The notes below the pieces were generated by a model that ran no database searches, was not told the origin of the DNA, and saw nothing but the letters and a program-made list of their open reading frames with translations. A stretch of DNA of 64,000 nucleotides from Ricinus communis. Taxonomy: Eukaryota; Streptophyta; Magnoliopsida; Malpighiales; Euphorbiaceae. A program made the translations under genes and the position numbers. Positions 1 to 12,115 of the stretch are shown here, piece by piece (position 1 is the first letter of the stretch; each line of letters begins with the position of its first letter). The DNA lies in the NCBI RefSeq assembly GCF_019578655.1, contig NC_063261.1, positions 29,119,126 through 29,183,125 on the forward strand, written 5' to 3'.

Positions 1-2
1 AT

Positions 3-2252
3 CAACAACCTTTATGCATTACATTTCCTAATATTGCAGTTGATTTTGAATTAAAATCTGGTTTAATTCACTTACTCCCTTCTTTTCATGGATGTGCAAG
101 CGAAGATCCTCATAAACACTTGAAAGAATTTCATATTGTATGCTTCGGAATGAAGCCACATGGTGTGACTGAAGAGCAAATAAATCTTAGAGCTTTTCCA
201 TTTTCTTTGAAGGATAAAGCAAAAGATTGGCTCTATTATCTACCCTCCGGTTCAATAACAACATGGAATGAGATGAAAAGATTGTTCTTAGATAAGTTCT
301 TCCCTGCAACAAGAGATGCCAACATCAGAAAAGAAATTTATGGCATAACACAGTTCACTGGAGAAACATTGTATGAGTATTGGGAAAGGTTCAAGCAACT
401 GTGTGCTAGCTGTCTCCATCATCAAATTTCTTAGCAACTCTTAATCCAATACTTCTATGAAGGATTATTGCTAATGGATAGGAGTATGATTGATGCAGCA
501 AGTGGTGGAGCTTTGGTAGATAAGACACCTGAAGAAGCCAAACAATTGATTTCGAACGTGGTTGAAAATTCTCAGCAATTTGGTACAATAGCTGATGGAG
601 CTATTAGGCGAGTTAATGAGGTAAGCACTAAAAATCTTGAAAATCAAATTTCTGATTTAACTGCTTTGGTTTGTCAAATGGCTGTAGGGCAATTGCAAAT
701 GACAAAAGTTTGTGGAATATGCTCAGTTCAAGGACATCCCACCGATATGTGTCCAACATTGCAACAAGACTCAATACAAGAGGCTAATGCTCTAGGCGGA
801 TTTACTAGTCAACCTCAAAGGAAGTATGACCCTTTTTCCAATCATTATAATCCTGGATGGAGAGATCACCCAAATTTGAGCTATGAAAACCAAGGAGGAC
901 AACAAAATTATCCTTCCCAGAATTTCATTAGACCACTTCAAGTTCTCGAAAAACCTCAAGCTTCAAATTCAGGTATGTCTTTGGAAGATATTGTTCAAAA
1001 TCTTGCTAACAATGCTCTTCAATTTCAACAGGAAACAAGGTCAAGCATTCAGAGTTTAGGCAATCAAATTACTCAACTGGCTACGTCGGTTAGTAAATTG
1101 GAAGCTCAAAATTATGGAAAACTACCTTCACAACCAGAGATAAATCCAAAGGAGAATGTTAGTGCAATTTTTCTTAGAAGTGGAAAGGAGATTCCTTCAG
1201 GATCGATTCCATTTAAGAAAAGTGAACCGAGCAAGGAAAAGGAAGAAGAAGAAGCTTCCTCTAAAGCATCACGTGGGGTAAAATTCGATCCTCCTCTATC
1301 TCTTTCATCTCACACTCCATTACCTCCTTTTCCTAGCAGATTAGCTAAGTCAAAAGAAGATGAGCAAGAAAATGAGATCTTGGATACATTTAGAAAGGTG
1401 GAGATAAATATCCCGTTGTTGGATGCTATCAAGCAAATTCCTAAATATACAAAGTTCTTGAAGGAATTGTGTACAAACAAAAGAAGGATGAAGGAAAAGG
1501 AGAAAGTGGTGGTAAGTAAGAATGTGTCGGCCATCTTGCAAAAGAATATGCCCGAAAAATGCAAGGATCCAGGTATATTTTCATTACCTTGTGTTATTGG
1601 TAATACGAAAATTGAGCGTGCCATGTTAGATTTAGGAGCTTCTATTAATGTCATGCCATTTTCTACCTATCAAGAGTTGAAACTAAATAACTTGCAAAAG
1701 ACTGGTGTAATGATTCAATTAGCTGATCACTCTTATAGTCATCCCCTTGGAGTTGTTGAAGATGTTTTGGTGCAGGTTAATAAGCTCATATTTCCTGTCG
1801 ACTTTTACATTTTGGAAATGGATGGTAATTCCTCATTAAAATCAGCTTCGATTTTATTAGGACGACCATTCATGAAAACTGCTAAGACAAAGATTAATGT
1901 AGATGAAGGTACTCTCTGCGTAGAGTTTGATGGAGAGATTGTTAAATTTAATATTTTTGATGCAATGAAATATCCTAATAATTTACATTATCTTTGCCAT
2001 ATTGATGTAATTAATCCAATTGTGCAGGAAGTATTTGCAAAAGAAAATATTAGTGATGAGCAAGAATTAGATGCACAATCTAATTTAGAAGTGGAAATTA
2101 GAAGCTTGGATTCGGATAAAATTTTCAAACTGAATGGTCATAGATTGAAGATCTTCCATGAGGGTGAAATTGCTTTATGTCTCATTAGTTTTCCTTCGGA
2201 TCACCCCACTTATTTGGATGACTCAAATATTTTATCATTTTGTCGAGCATAA
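3..2252 (+). pseudogene. gag-protease ORF of Athila-like element, pol core deleted, one in-frame stop
   Basis: The frame is open from the window edge to a TAG at 432-434, then open again to the stop at 2250-2252. The first about 145 codons are a Retrotrans_gag domain (HLKEFHIVCFGMKP, LRAFPFSLKDKAKDWLYYLP). The TAG sits just before LLIQYFYEGLL, which is normally continuous gag, so it is a nonsense mutation (or a readthrough stop). A cysteine-rich stretch (CGICSVQGHPTDMCP, about 715-755) resembles a gag knuckle. The aspartic protease core LDLGASINVMP is at about 1624-1657 (DLGA instead of the DSGA/DTGA triad typical of proteases, as is usual in Athila as I recall), with the flap-side motif ILLGRPFMKTAKTKI at about 1852-1900. 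The last about 45 residues (KIFKLNGHRLKIFHEG) resemble the extreme C-terminus of Athila pol, so the polymerase and integrase were deleted in frame. It would encode a particle protein and protease only. Confidence 0.8.
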
Positions 2253-2498
2253 CGACGTTAAACAATTGCGCTATTGGGAGGCAACCCAAATACTTGCTTT
2301 ATTTTTTTTTTCTTTCACTTAGTTTATTTTGTTTTTAGTTTTTAGTTTTTAATTTTTTTTTTAAAAAAAAAAAAAGAAAAATTCAATTTTTTTTTGGTAG
2401 GAGACTAATTTCTATAAGGCGTGACCACGCCTTGTTCCCAAACATCTCATGTTCTGTAAAAAATAAAAAAATAAAAAAAAAATTCTATTGTTACTCTT

Positions 2499-2790
2499 AC
2501 AGAAGCTCGCTTCTTACAAGGCGTGACCACGCCTTGTTTCAAGCTGTCTTCTATTTCATTTTGAAAAACTGCACCTCAAAATTACAGAAGCTCGCTTCTT
2601 ACGAGGCGTGATCACGCCTTGTTTCAAGCTGTCTTCTGTTTCGTTTTGAAAAACTGCACCTCAAAATTACAGAAGCTCGTTTCTTATAAGGCGTGACCAC
2701 GCCTTGTTTCAAGCTGTCTTCTGTTTTGTTTTGAAAAACTACACCTCAAAATTACAGAAGCTCATTTCTTATAAGGCGTGACCACGCCTT
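2499..2790 (+). repeat. 85-bp tandem repeat array carrying 18-20 bp hyphenated palindromes
   Basis: Units begin ACAGAAGCTC at 2499, 2584, 2669 and 2754, exactly 85 bp apart; the fourth is partial. Each carries AAGGCGTGACCACGCCTT or a close variant (2518-2535, 2603-2620, 2688-2705, 2773-2790). An extra palindrome at 2416-2433 precedes the array. The palindrome has 8-9 bp arms around a 2-bp centre, so it could form a hairpin in DNA or in the element's RNA. The array lies between the end of the coding region and the polypurine tract. Confidence 0.9.
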
Positions 2791-2938
2791 ACTTCAAACC
2801 ACTCTTTTTTTCTTATTATTATTATTTTTTTTTGTTCTTTTTGTTTTTTTATTATTTTTTTGTTTTTATTATTTTTATTTAATTTATTTAATTTTTATTT
2901 AATTTTTTATTATTATTATTTAATTTTTTTTATTTTTA

Positions 2939-2987
<49 letters not shown>
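2939..2987. repeat. (ATT)n microsatellite
   Basis: About 16 ATT units inside a longer T-rich, low-complexity stretch (about 2800-2990) of the same Athila-type element. Confidence 0.9.
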
Positions 2988-2990
2988 TAT

Positions 2991-4596
2991 TTTTGTGCTT
3001 AAAAAAAGAGAGAAAGAAAAGAAAAGAGAACGTTTTATTTTACCATAACCACCAACGTTTTATTTTCTTTTGCAGCAGCCATCACCAAAATTTTCTATTT
3101 TCACTGGGCGGTTCTACCTCCTTTCCCACCATCACCACTCACTATTCAATCCGAATTGCTCGCAAATCAGGGGAGTTTCATATTTCTTTTCATTTCTTTT
3201 GTGGGCCATTTTCTTTTTGATACATTGAGGACAATGTATAGTTTAGGTGTGGGGGAGGAATATGATAATTACATGATTTTCTTTTCTTTTTAAAAATATT
3301 TTTTTTTATGCTTATAATTAGGTATGCTTTAATTCATATGTTCTAATTCTTCTTTTGCAACTTTGAGTTTTATTTTGATAACTTGGAATACTATGTAAGT
3401 TAGAAATACATTTTTGGTTTGAATTTCAATGCATGAAAGGGGATAAGCATGATTAGTGTTTCTTTAAAACTATCCGAAGGTATCTCATTAGTTTATTGAT
3501 TGAAAAATGCACAAAACTTGATATAAATGTAAACATTCAAGTGAGCTTTTGAGCCTTAGAGCAGTTCATTATATTTTGCTCTGATTGTTTTTTATGAGTG
3601 TTATCAAACTAGTATGATTATTCTAGAATTGCTTCTGAATTCTTGTTGAGACCACATTTTTGGATTGATGTTTTAATATGATAAGGGCAATTAGGATTAA
3701 CCTATTCTTAGACTCTTAAAATACCTACCCTGTTGATTTTCCTTTTAGTTAGCCACTTTGAGCCTATTTCCCATTTTCCTTTTTTTATTTTTAACACATG
3801 TTGTTTAACTCAAGACCTTTCGTTTGCTACCTCTATTTTTCTACCCTTGTCAAGACAAGAAGGGAAGTGTTGCATGGTACAAATGAAATAGAAAAAAAAA
3901 AGACAAAACAAAAAAAAAAGAGGGAAAGAAAAGGAAAAAAATGAGAAAAGAAAGTTGATATTTATTCCTTTCATAAAAGAGGATAATTGGAGAAGTATTC
4001 ATCAAATATATTGAATTGAATTATTACATGTTATTTCTCCGAGATTTTTAGTGCTAATATAAAATATAGGAATAAATCTCAAAGTTTTTTTAGTATGTTT
4101 CATGGTTGTGGCATAAGTTATCATGCAAGAATCTAATCTTTTTGTCTTGATTATGAAACATCCCAGCTCTTCCTTTATCACACCATTTCCTAAGCCCCAT
4201 TACAACCCTTGTAAAGTCCCTTTGATTTTTGCATCAAATTCATGTGTAGTGGTGGAGACTTGATTCATTAGCAAGCTTATGGTAATAACATGCTATGTTT
4301 TGATTCCGATAGTAAATGCACCCTAAACACTTTGAGAGTATTGAGTGAAACCATGTGAGGGTGTTAAGTCTTGTCTCTTTGATTTTGATGAATTATTGAG
4401 ATACTTGTTCTTTTTACAAAATTTATCCTATGAGTGCTAATCTCTTGATTGTCATTATTATTCAGCTCATTAATGTATGTTTAACTTATTTGGTATTTGA
4501 GGAGATTAAAAGAGATGAAACGAAGGTTAAAAGGAGAATTGGTATGTTGAGTTGAGGTATGCTTGAGGACAAGCATAAATTAGGTGTGGGAGAATT
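2991..4596. other. Non-coding 3' internal region and polypurine tract of the Athila-type element
   Basis: No credible gene. The phrases TTGAGGACAATGTATAGTTTAGGTGTGGGGGAGG (about 3223-3257) and GCTTGAGGACAAGCATAAATTAGGTGTGGGAG (4561-4592) belong to the conserved non-coding 3' region of Athila/Tat elements as I recall it. The second ends in the polypurine-like tract just before the LTR start at 4597. Confidence 0.6.
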
Positions 4597-6046
4597 TGAT
4601 AGGTCACAAATAGTTATATTTATTGTATTTAATTCCCTTGCGATTTGGTTGAATAATGTACTTAATTATGGAAATTATGTTTATTCTGACTTAGGTGATG
4701 AAATATCAAGGATGGAGCAAAATCCAGTCTAAAGACATATTTTAAGTCATCATTTTGTCAAAAACCAAGTCTTTTGGAGGAAGTGCAGAAATCTGCACAA
4801 AAGATCACTGTCGACAAGGCATGCCCATGCCTTACAGCCCATAAGCTCCGCAGAAATCTGTGCAGAAGACTACTGTCAACAAGGCGTGACCACGCCTTGC
4901 ATCCAAATGAGCTGTTAAAAGATGCGAAAGAGAGCTTCGAAATTTTTAGAATTTTCATTGTGGTGGACCTATCCCTAGTTAATCTTCTCTATTTTTGGAA
5001 GTGTTGGATTAATAGAACTTTCTTCCATGTATTTAGGGTTTTAATTTATTTAGATCACTTTTAATCTTATCCTTTCTTGTAGGGATAAGATTAAATAGAA
5101 AGCTTATTTCTTTTTTATGAGGATTCTATTAGGGTTTAGGGTTTTACTTCTTATATAAGGACGACTGGAAGTACCTTTAAAAATGGATATTCTTATTCTT
5201 CTTCTATTCTTTACAATTCTTGTGAATTCTTACTCCACCATGAGTGGCTAAGTTCTTAGTTTCTAATTCAAGAGTGAATAAATTCCAATTGTGATTTCGT
5301 GAGGCTTTGTGCTTAACAGAATTCTTCTTTAATTCAAGTATTCTTTATTTCTTGTTCTTATTATTTATGAATTATTGATATTGATTGAACTGATGACTAA
5401 ACTTTGATATTGATTTTTCTATTGCTCAACTTTGAGTTTGTGATCCGTAATTGTCATGAACGATTGACACAAGTAGCAAGGAGCTGGCTCATGTGTGTGT
5501 GATTACGGCTTATTCGAATTACATAGCTTGCATGATAGGCTCTAGGAAAATAAAGGAACAAGGTTATTTCAATTGCAGTTATCTCAATTAAATTAATGTT
5601 GGTTTAGTCATTCTCATTATTCTTAATGTTATCATTAAGTTGATATGGAACGCTATCGTGCCTAGTTGACTAATGATAAGTCTTGATTTGGATGTTGGGT
5701 TTGAGTCAATTGTATTAGGAGAATTACACTTATTGTGGCTTTTTCGAATAAGTAGACTAAGTACTTGAATAGAAGAATTGATATTTTAGCCTATGATCAT
5801 GATTACAATTGGATGGAATTAGCACTCTTGAATTGGAAATTTGTTAAGATTGATTTTTATTTACTTTAATATTCAGCCTTCATTATTTTCTGCTTATTTA
5901 TAATTTTGATTCAAACATTCAAAATCCCCCCTTTTATTTTACTTTGAGAAGCTATTCACATTGGTTCCCTTGGGATTCGACCTGGTTTCACTATTTCTAC
6001 AAGTTAGTTTAGGAAAATCAATAATTTATTTTGAAGGGCTTCGACA
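4597..6046 (+). repeat. 3' LTR of the Athila-type element
   Basis: It starts TGATAGG after the purine-rich tract GGTGTGGGAGAATT and is taken to end TTCGACA, just before copia pol sequence resumes. At about 1450 bp it has the usual length for Athila LTRs. It contains two more members of the hairpin family, AAGGCATGCCCATGCCTT at 4816-4833 and AAGGCGTGACCACGCCTT at 4881-4898. The start is well supported. The end rests on where copia similarity begins, because the 5' LTR is not in the window. Confidence 0.6.
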
Positions 6047-8311
6047 ACCCGTTCACTCTTAAATTCCAATCTTCTATGCCTTTGAGTTTCTGGTCAGACT
6101 GTGTGAGTCATGCTGTTTTTATAATCAATAGAGTTCCATCTCCTATAATTGATAATAAGACTCCATACAAAATTTTGTATAATAAACTACTTGTGCTTGA
6201 TAATTTAAAGGTATTTGGATGCTTAGCATATGCATGCACATTGCCATATAACAGACATAAATTCACTCCTATGGCAACACCGTGTATGTTCATTGGATTT
6301 CCAGAAAATACTAAAGGTTACAAACTTTATGATATTCAGTCTAAACAAATTTTAATTTCAAGAAATGTTAGGTTCTATGAACATTTGTTTCCATTTCAGA
6401 ATTCTGATAATGCTGCCAAATCATCTTTAACAGTATTACTTACATCTATTGACACATCTAATATGGATATTTCTTTGCATATTCCTTCAACTAGTGCTGA
6501 TTCAGTTAGGACTGATATTACTCCAGTTAATGAGTCTAATAATGAACCAAATTCTATTCATAATTCTGAGTCATTAGTTCATGTTACTGATTTTGTTCCA
6601 CTAAGAAAGTCTACTAGAGTTGTTAATAAACTAGTTTTTCTAAAGGATTATGTTTATCAACTTTCAAGAACTAATGCTATAATCAGTGAACATAGGACTA
6701 CACCTCATATTTTCTCAAAAGTGTTTACTTATGACAAACTGAGTTTACTTCATAGAGCCTTTAATGTTCAGATTGATTCTAATATAGAACCTAAAACATA
6801 TAATGAAGCTATTAAGCATTCTTGTTGGAAAGAAGCTATGCAAAAAGAAGTAGATGCTTTACAAAAGAATAATACTTGGATTTTAATGAAGTTACCTACT
6901 AATAAAGTTGCTATAGGATGTAAAAACTAAATATAACAGTGATGGATCTATAGAAAGACATAAAGCTCGTCTTGTGGCAAATGGATACACACAACAAAAT
7001 AGTATAGACTATATTGATACCTTTTCACCTGTTGTAAAAATGTCTACTATTCATGTTCTTTTAGTTGTTACAGCATCCAGGAATTGGTTTTTTCATCAGC
7101 TGGATATAAATAATGCATTCTTTCATGGAGATTTACATGAAGAAGTGTATATGCAAATTCCACTTGGACTTTCATGTACACAACCTATCTAGTCTTCAAG
7201 CTTACTAAGTCCTTATATGGATTAAAACAAGCAAGTAGGTAGTGGAATGTGAAGCTTACTGATGCATTACTGTCTCAAGGTTTTAATCAAATAACATCAT
7301 ATTCTTCTCTATTTACAAGGAAGCATGATCAGTCTTTCACAACATTGCTGGTTTATGTAGATGATGTTATCCTCATAGGCAATGATTTGGGACATATTAA
7401 GTCAGTAAAGGCTTATCTTGATGAAGTATTCAAAATCAAAGACCTTTGGTCCTTTAAAATTCTTCGTAGGTCTTGAAGTAGCAAGAATAAAATCTAGGAT
7501 CAATTTGTGCCAAAAGAAGTATGTCATAGATCTACTGACAGAGATTGGTTATTTAGGATCAAAACCTGCCTCAACTCCTATGACAGCAAATACAAAACTA
7601 ACCAAAGATGATAGTTCTTTATATTCAGATGTTACAACATATAGAAGACTAGTAGGAAAGCTTATTTACTTATGTAGTACTAGGCCTGATATATCATTTC
7701 ATGTTAAGTAGCTGTCTCAGTTTTTGGATTGCCCAACAGATAAGCACTATGCTGCAATTTCAAGGATCCTCAGATATTTAAAGAAGTCTCCAGGGCAAGG
7801 TTTATTTTTTTCTGCGTCTAACAATTTAAAGCTTAAGGCTTGCTTAGATTCTGACTGGGCTACATGTTCTGAAACTAGAAGATCCATATATGGTTTCTGT
7901 GCATTTCTTGGGAATTCTCTGATATCTTGGAAAACAAAGAAACAGGCAACTGTGTCAAAATCCAGTTCAGAAGCAGAATATAGAGTCTTAGCAAATGTGA
8001 CATGTGAGATTCAGTGGTTGTCTTATTTATGAGAGGATTTACAAGTCCAGAATTATGTTCCAGCAATGGTGTATTGTGATAATCTGTCAGCATGTTATTT
8101 GGCTCGTAATCCAGTGTTCCATGAAAGGACAAAACATATAGAGATCGACTGTCACATTGTTAGGCAAAAGATTCAATTTGGACTTATTCATTTGTTCCCT
8201 ATTTCCTCTACTCAGCAGCTCACTAATTTCTTCACAAAACCACTTCCTACTTCTTTATTCCTCGGCTTTATTAACAAGCTAGGCATACATGACATCCATG
8301 CTCCATCTTGA
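6047..8311 (+). pseudogene. Ty1-copia pol 3' half (integrase C-terminus, RT, RNase H), decayed
   Basis: 6050-6930 encodes the end of the integrase domain (FWSDCVSHAVFIINRVPSP, followed by KVFGCLAYA) and the start of the RT region (SCWKEAMQKEVDALQKNNTW). RT continues in pieces: [22 protein letters not shown] near 6970-7030, [17 protein letters not shown] near 7100-7150, and the catalytic LVYVDDVILIGND at about 7350-7390. RNase H follows, with KSSSEAEYRVLA (about 7960-7990) and YCDNLSACYLARNP plus H-T-K-HIEIDCHIVR (8066-8160). Frameshifts near 6930 and 7450 and in-frame stops near 7190, 7710 and 8030 make it non-functional. The 5' half is missing because the Athila-type element lies directly upstream. 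Confidence 0.88.
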
Positions 8312-8319
8312 GGGGGGAT

Positions 8320-8607
8320 ATTAAAGATAATCAGAGATGTGTTTATATTTGTTGAAGAAGGTTTGTTACATTTTTGTTAGACTACTATTAGCCTTTAAAC
8401 AGAAAAGCTAACGATTTTTGTTAGATTATTACCGTTATAAGCTTAGCTCAATAAGAAAGCGATAAGTGTCCAATTCCTCTGTATTAAAACAATTACATGT
8501 AACAGATGAAAGTTAATGAGAATTTTCTCAATTAGTTTTCTCTATAATCTACTTTCATTTCCTCTGCAATCTTCTTCTTTAATCTACTCTTCATATTGTC
8601 ATAACCA
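8320..8607 (+). repeat. Probable 3' LTR of the copia relic
   Basis: The RNase H frame ends at 8311 in a polypurine tract (AGGGGGGA, 8311-8318) followed by TATTAAAGATAATCAG, which looks like a mutated TGTTAAAG-type copia LTR start. The right boundary near 8607 is a guess because no partner LTR is present. Confidence 0.4.
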
Positions 8608-9714
8608 GTACTCATTGTGCCCTTTGAAAGCCATTGTACCATCAATAAACAATCTATCTTTAAAATCACTTGCCTAAAACCCTCATCTCAATCCAAAGTA
8701 AGACCCTTGAGAAAGAATTGAAACGAGAGATATCAAAAAAAAGAAAACAAGAGGTTGAGACCCACAAAAAAAATAATAACAATTTAAGAAAAGAAATTGA
8801 AGACATTTCTTCATAAATCTAAAAGTTAACCAAATATAAACCAAACACCAATTAAGCATCAACCAAATCATTCAAAGTAACTAGTTTTATAACATAAAAA
8901 GCAATTAATTTAATTTGTGATCAATTTTTTTTTATACAAAAAAATGTCGATCAACTTATCAATGCAATCTATTATTATCTTTTCAATTTTGTTATGTATA
9001 TATTAAAGAAAAAAATAAGTAGATTATTTAATTATTATTTTATATTCTTTATATTATTAATGATTCTAAACTAATGTTAATTAGTTTTTATTATAATTAT
9101 TTTTCTTAAAAAAAATAAAAAATAAAAAGAAATAAATAAATTATTTAAAATCAGATTTTATTGTAGGATTAATTTTTATTTAGGGATCTAAGAGGATTTT
9201 ATTGTAGGATTTATTACCATTACAGCAAATTTCGTCTCAGGTTCCTCTCTCTCCCCACATATTGTTTAAATGTTAAAAGAGAAACGTAAATTTATAAATG
9301 ACAAAAAAGATATAAAAATGTCATTATAACAAAAGAAAAACATAGGCGGTATAAATTCTTTAAAAAAATTAAATCAATTAATTTGTATATCCACAATTCT
9401 AAAGATTGAAATTTCTATATTTATCAGCCAAGAATACACGTGTTTTTTTATTATCAAATTTACCACAAAGTGGTTATCCCATTCGATAAATATTTATATT
9501 TAATTCTCTTCGCACTTTAACTAATATTAGATAATTTGCTCTAATATGTAAGAGATACCATGAAAACTTTGAACAAAAAAAAAGAGATACCATAAAAATA
9601 TACGTGCATTCTCTTCAAAAGTTTTAATTATACAAAAAATAATATTAGATGAAAAATAAGTAATTTTAATTTCTAAATTTGATATCATTCAAATGTTTCA
9701 TTTAATTTTATAAA
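8608..9714. other. AT-rich intergenic DNA, no gene seen
   Basis: No open frame with recognisable content and no RNA gene or clear repeat structure, only homopolymer-rich AT sequence. Confidence 0.6.
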
Positions 9715-12115
9715 GGAATAATTATAGAAATAATGTTTGAACTTGTTAAAATTTGACAATTAAGTGTCTAAACTTTTAAGAGTTACAATTTGGAATACGA
9801 ACCTAGTAAATATTTATGATTGAGCGCATATAATAGGTTAATAACACGTTATAGGTTATCCATATTAGTTTCTTACAAAATAGTGTGCCAACTTTTTAAA
9901 ATTTAATAATCAAGTGTTTAAGCATTAAAAGTTACAATTTAGTGTCTAAATATAAAATTATTAATATTTAAGTATGTGAAACCAATCATTATATATGTAT
10001 AAAAAAGTTAATGTAGATAAATTAAAATCTATTATATTATCATAATAAAAGATAATATTTATATAAATGAGGAAAAATATTTCATGTAAACAATAAAAAT
10101 TATAGAGATATATACAAATATATAAATAAATATTATACATGTCATTAGGAGATATATTAGTAATTAACATTATAGTTAAGGGTATCATTCTAAAAAAGAA
10201 CCGATTTTGTTTTAAATGTTTGTGGTGATGGGTTGAAGAAGATAAAGTGTTTCTCAAAATTGGATATGTTAGGAATTGATTTGAAAAACATCAAACAGGC
10301 AACAAAAACAATTTAAAACTTTTTTCTCAATTTCTAAGTTGGATCTCATTGATTAAAATAATCCTAACATACAAAACAAGCAAAGGTTGGAGAAGACTTA
10401 TAAAGGGACAACATCGCCAATTCCAAGTAGTGCTTCTAGCTTTGTTGATTCTTGATTTTTCAAGGATGATTAATGCACTTCAAAGCTACTTAAATGACAA
10501 GTCGCTTTTAGTGATTCACACAAACTTTTAAACAAAGATCTCTTAAAATGTTTTTCAAGCAAGGGGGATGAATCAATTAATCTTATTGATTGATTCATTA
10601 GGATATTCTACTCAAGAAAACATTTTTCTAATTGGACTTCGATCAATTAAGAATTAATCCATGGATATTAAACCCATTTAGGCTGAATATTAGCTTTTAA
10701 TTAATTAACCTTTAATTAGGCCTAATATATATGAACTTGAGCACAATACTTAAAGCCTCATTTTAATCATCACTTAAAGCCTATTTTTGTGTGACCCAAA
10801 AACTTTATAACATGTTGATAATGAATATGGATTATGAATTAAACTCCTTTAATACAATGTTAATTTCTCTAATTAACTTAATTCATATTCATAGTAGATT
10901 GGTATTTGGCAATGCATCATGACTATCCAAATGTATAGTAATGATTAAAATGCTTTAATCAATATTTATAGTGAATAATCTTACAATGCAATTCAATCCT
11001 TTCATTGTACACTTTATCCAAATTGATTCATAGAGAATGGATGCAAGTGTCAATTCTATAATTGAACCAATCATATTTGTTCTTGATAATTACATATAAC
11101 ATTTTAAATAAGATCAATGAAATATTTTTTTATAATCTTCTATTCAATAATCTTCATTCATACAACCTTGGCCAAGGATTCTCATGTTAGTGCAAATCAA
11201 GAATCATCGTGGTAAGTTCCTATGACACTTACCTTGGACAACAATTCTTCATTGATTACTTAATATCTTCATAAGACTCTTACTATACACAATGTCTATC
11301 CTTTGAGTACTCCATGGATAGGGGGATATAAGATATATCAAAGTATATTAATCTCCGCATAAGATAATACGCTATTATCTCAAGTCTAAGGATCACATCT
11401 TATATGATTGTCATAAAAGTATTGTTCATAGATACTTGGAGTAAATTTTATATGGACTACTCAATAGAGTTGTGTTCAATGAACTTGTTATTGTAACAAA
11501 AATCTATATGCTTATTTCGGAATTCCAATTCCTCAACTTTATGAGATAGATTGTTTACTTCATAAGTGATAATATATTATGGGACTCTCGAGCACTTGAT
11601 CAATATCCAACTATCAATATCCTATTTTTGATTAACATTAACTATGGATAAATTTTTAAAACATATATAATTTTAGAAAAATTAATAAAAATATAGTGAT
11701 AACAATATAATGATGGTAGTAATTAGAGCGGTGTATTAATCTATTAAAAATAGACACCTTTCAAAGATTTTCTTGTTTTTTTTTTTCTTTTTAATCTGAT
11801 AAGCTGATAATATATGTTTTAAAGTTACAAGTCTGTAATTGCTATTGACCTGCTATATACATTTAATTGTAAAAATTTATTAAGTTCACATACTAAAATA
11901 TAACTTTATAAAGTTTAAATGCTTAATTGTCAAATTTTAATAAATTCACATACTATTTTATAATTATCCAGCTTTTTTTTTATACAAGTTATCAGTCTTA
12001 TATATTTAAATATTAATAATTTTTAATTTTACATATTAAATTGTAACTTTTAAAAGTTTAAATACTTAGTTATTAATCTTAATCATTTATATACTGTTTT
12101 TATAATTTTTCCTTT
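9715..12115. mobile_element. About 2.4-kb element with diverged long inverted ends
   Basis: The left end (9715-9990) carries two diverged copies of a module containing TGTCTAAACTTTTAAGAGTTACAATTT and TTGACAATTAAG. The reverse complement of the right end (11860-12115) carries the same module twice. The outermost bases also pair: AAAGGAATAATTATAGAAA on the left against AAAGGAAAAATTATAAAAA from the right. This suggests a non-autonomous DNA transposon or a fold-back arrangement. The interior (about 10250-11700) shows no recognisable protein. No target duplication was identified. Confidence 0.5.

Larger units (their letters stand above)
1..6046 (+). mobile_element. Deletion-derivative Athila/Tat-type Ty3-gypsy element, 3' portion with 3' LTR
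   Basis: The window opens inside gag and continues through protease, a short pol C-terminal tip, a long non-coding region, a polypurine tract and a 3' LTR beginning TGATAGG at 4597. Reverse transcriptase, RNase H and the integrase core are absent: protease is followed within a few dozen codons by a pol C-terminus-like motif and a stop. After the stop comes the GGGAGGCAACCCAA-type motif often seen downstream of pol in plant Athila/Tat elements (from memory). The right edge is set at ...TTCGACA (6046), because copia integrase-like coding begins directly afterwards, so the element seems to have inserted into that copia element. The 5' LTR lies outside the window. The element must depend on relatives for reverse transcription and integration. 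Confidence 0.75.

Noticed and set aside
1310..1654. Minus-strand frames opposite gag-protease
   Set aside because: Shadows of the strongly supported plus-strand coding sequence.
2860..3220. Phe/Leu-rich frames as signal or membrane proteins
   Set aside because: They translate a T-rich and ATT-microsatellite stretch.
4774..5064. 96-codon frame in the LTR of the first Athila-type element
   Set aside because: It covers the hairpin repeats in the LTR and has no domain.
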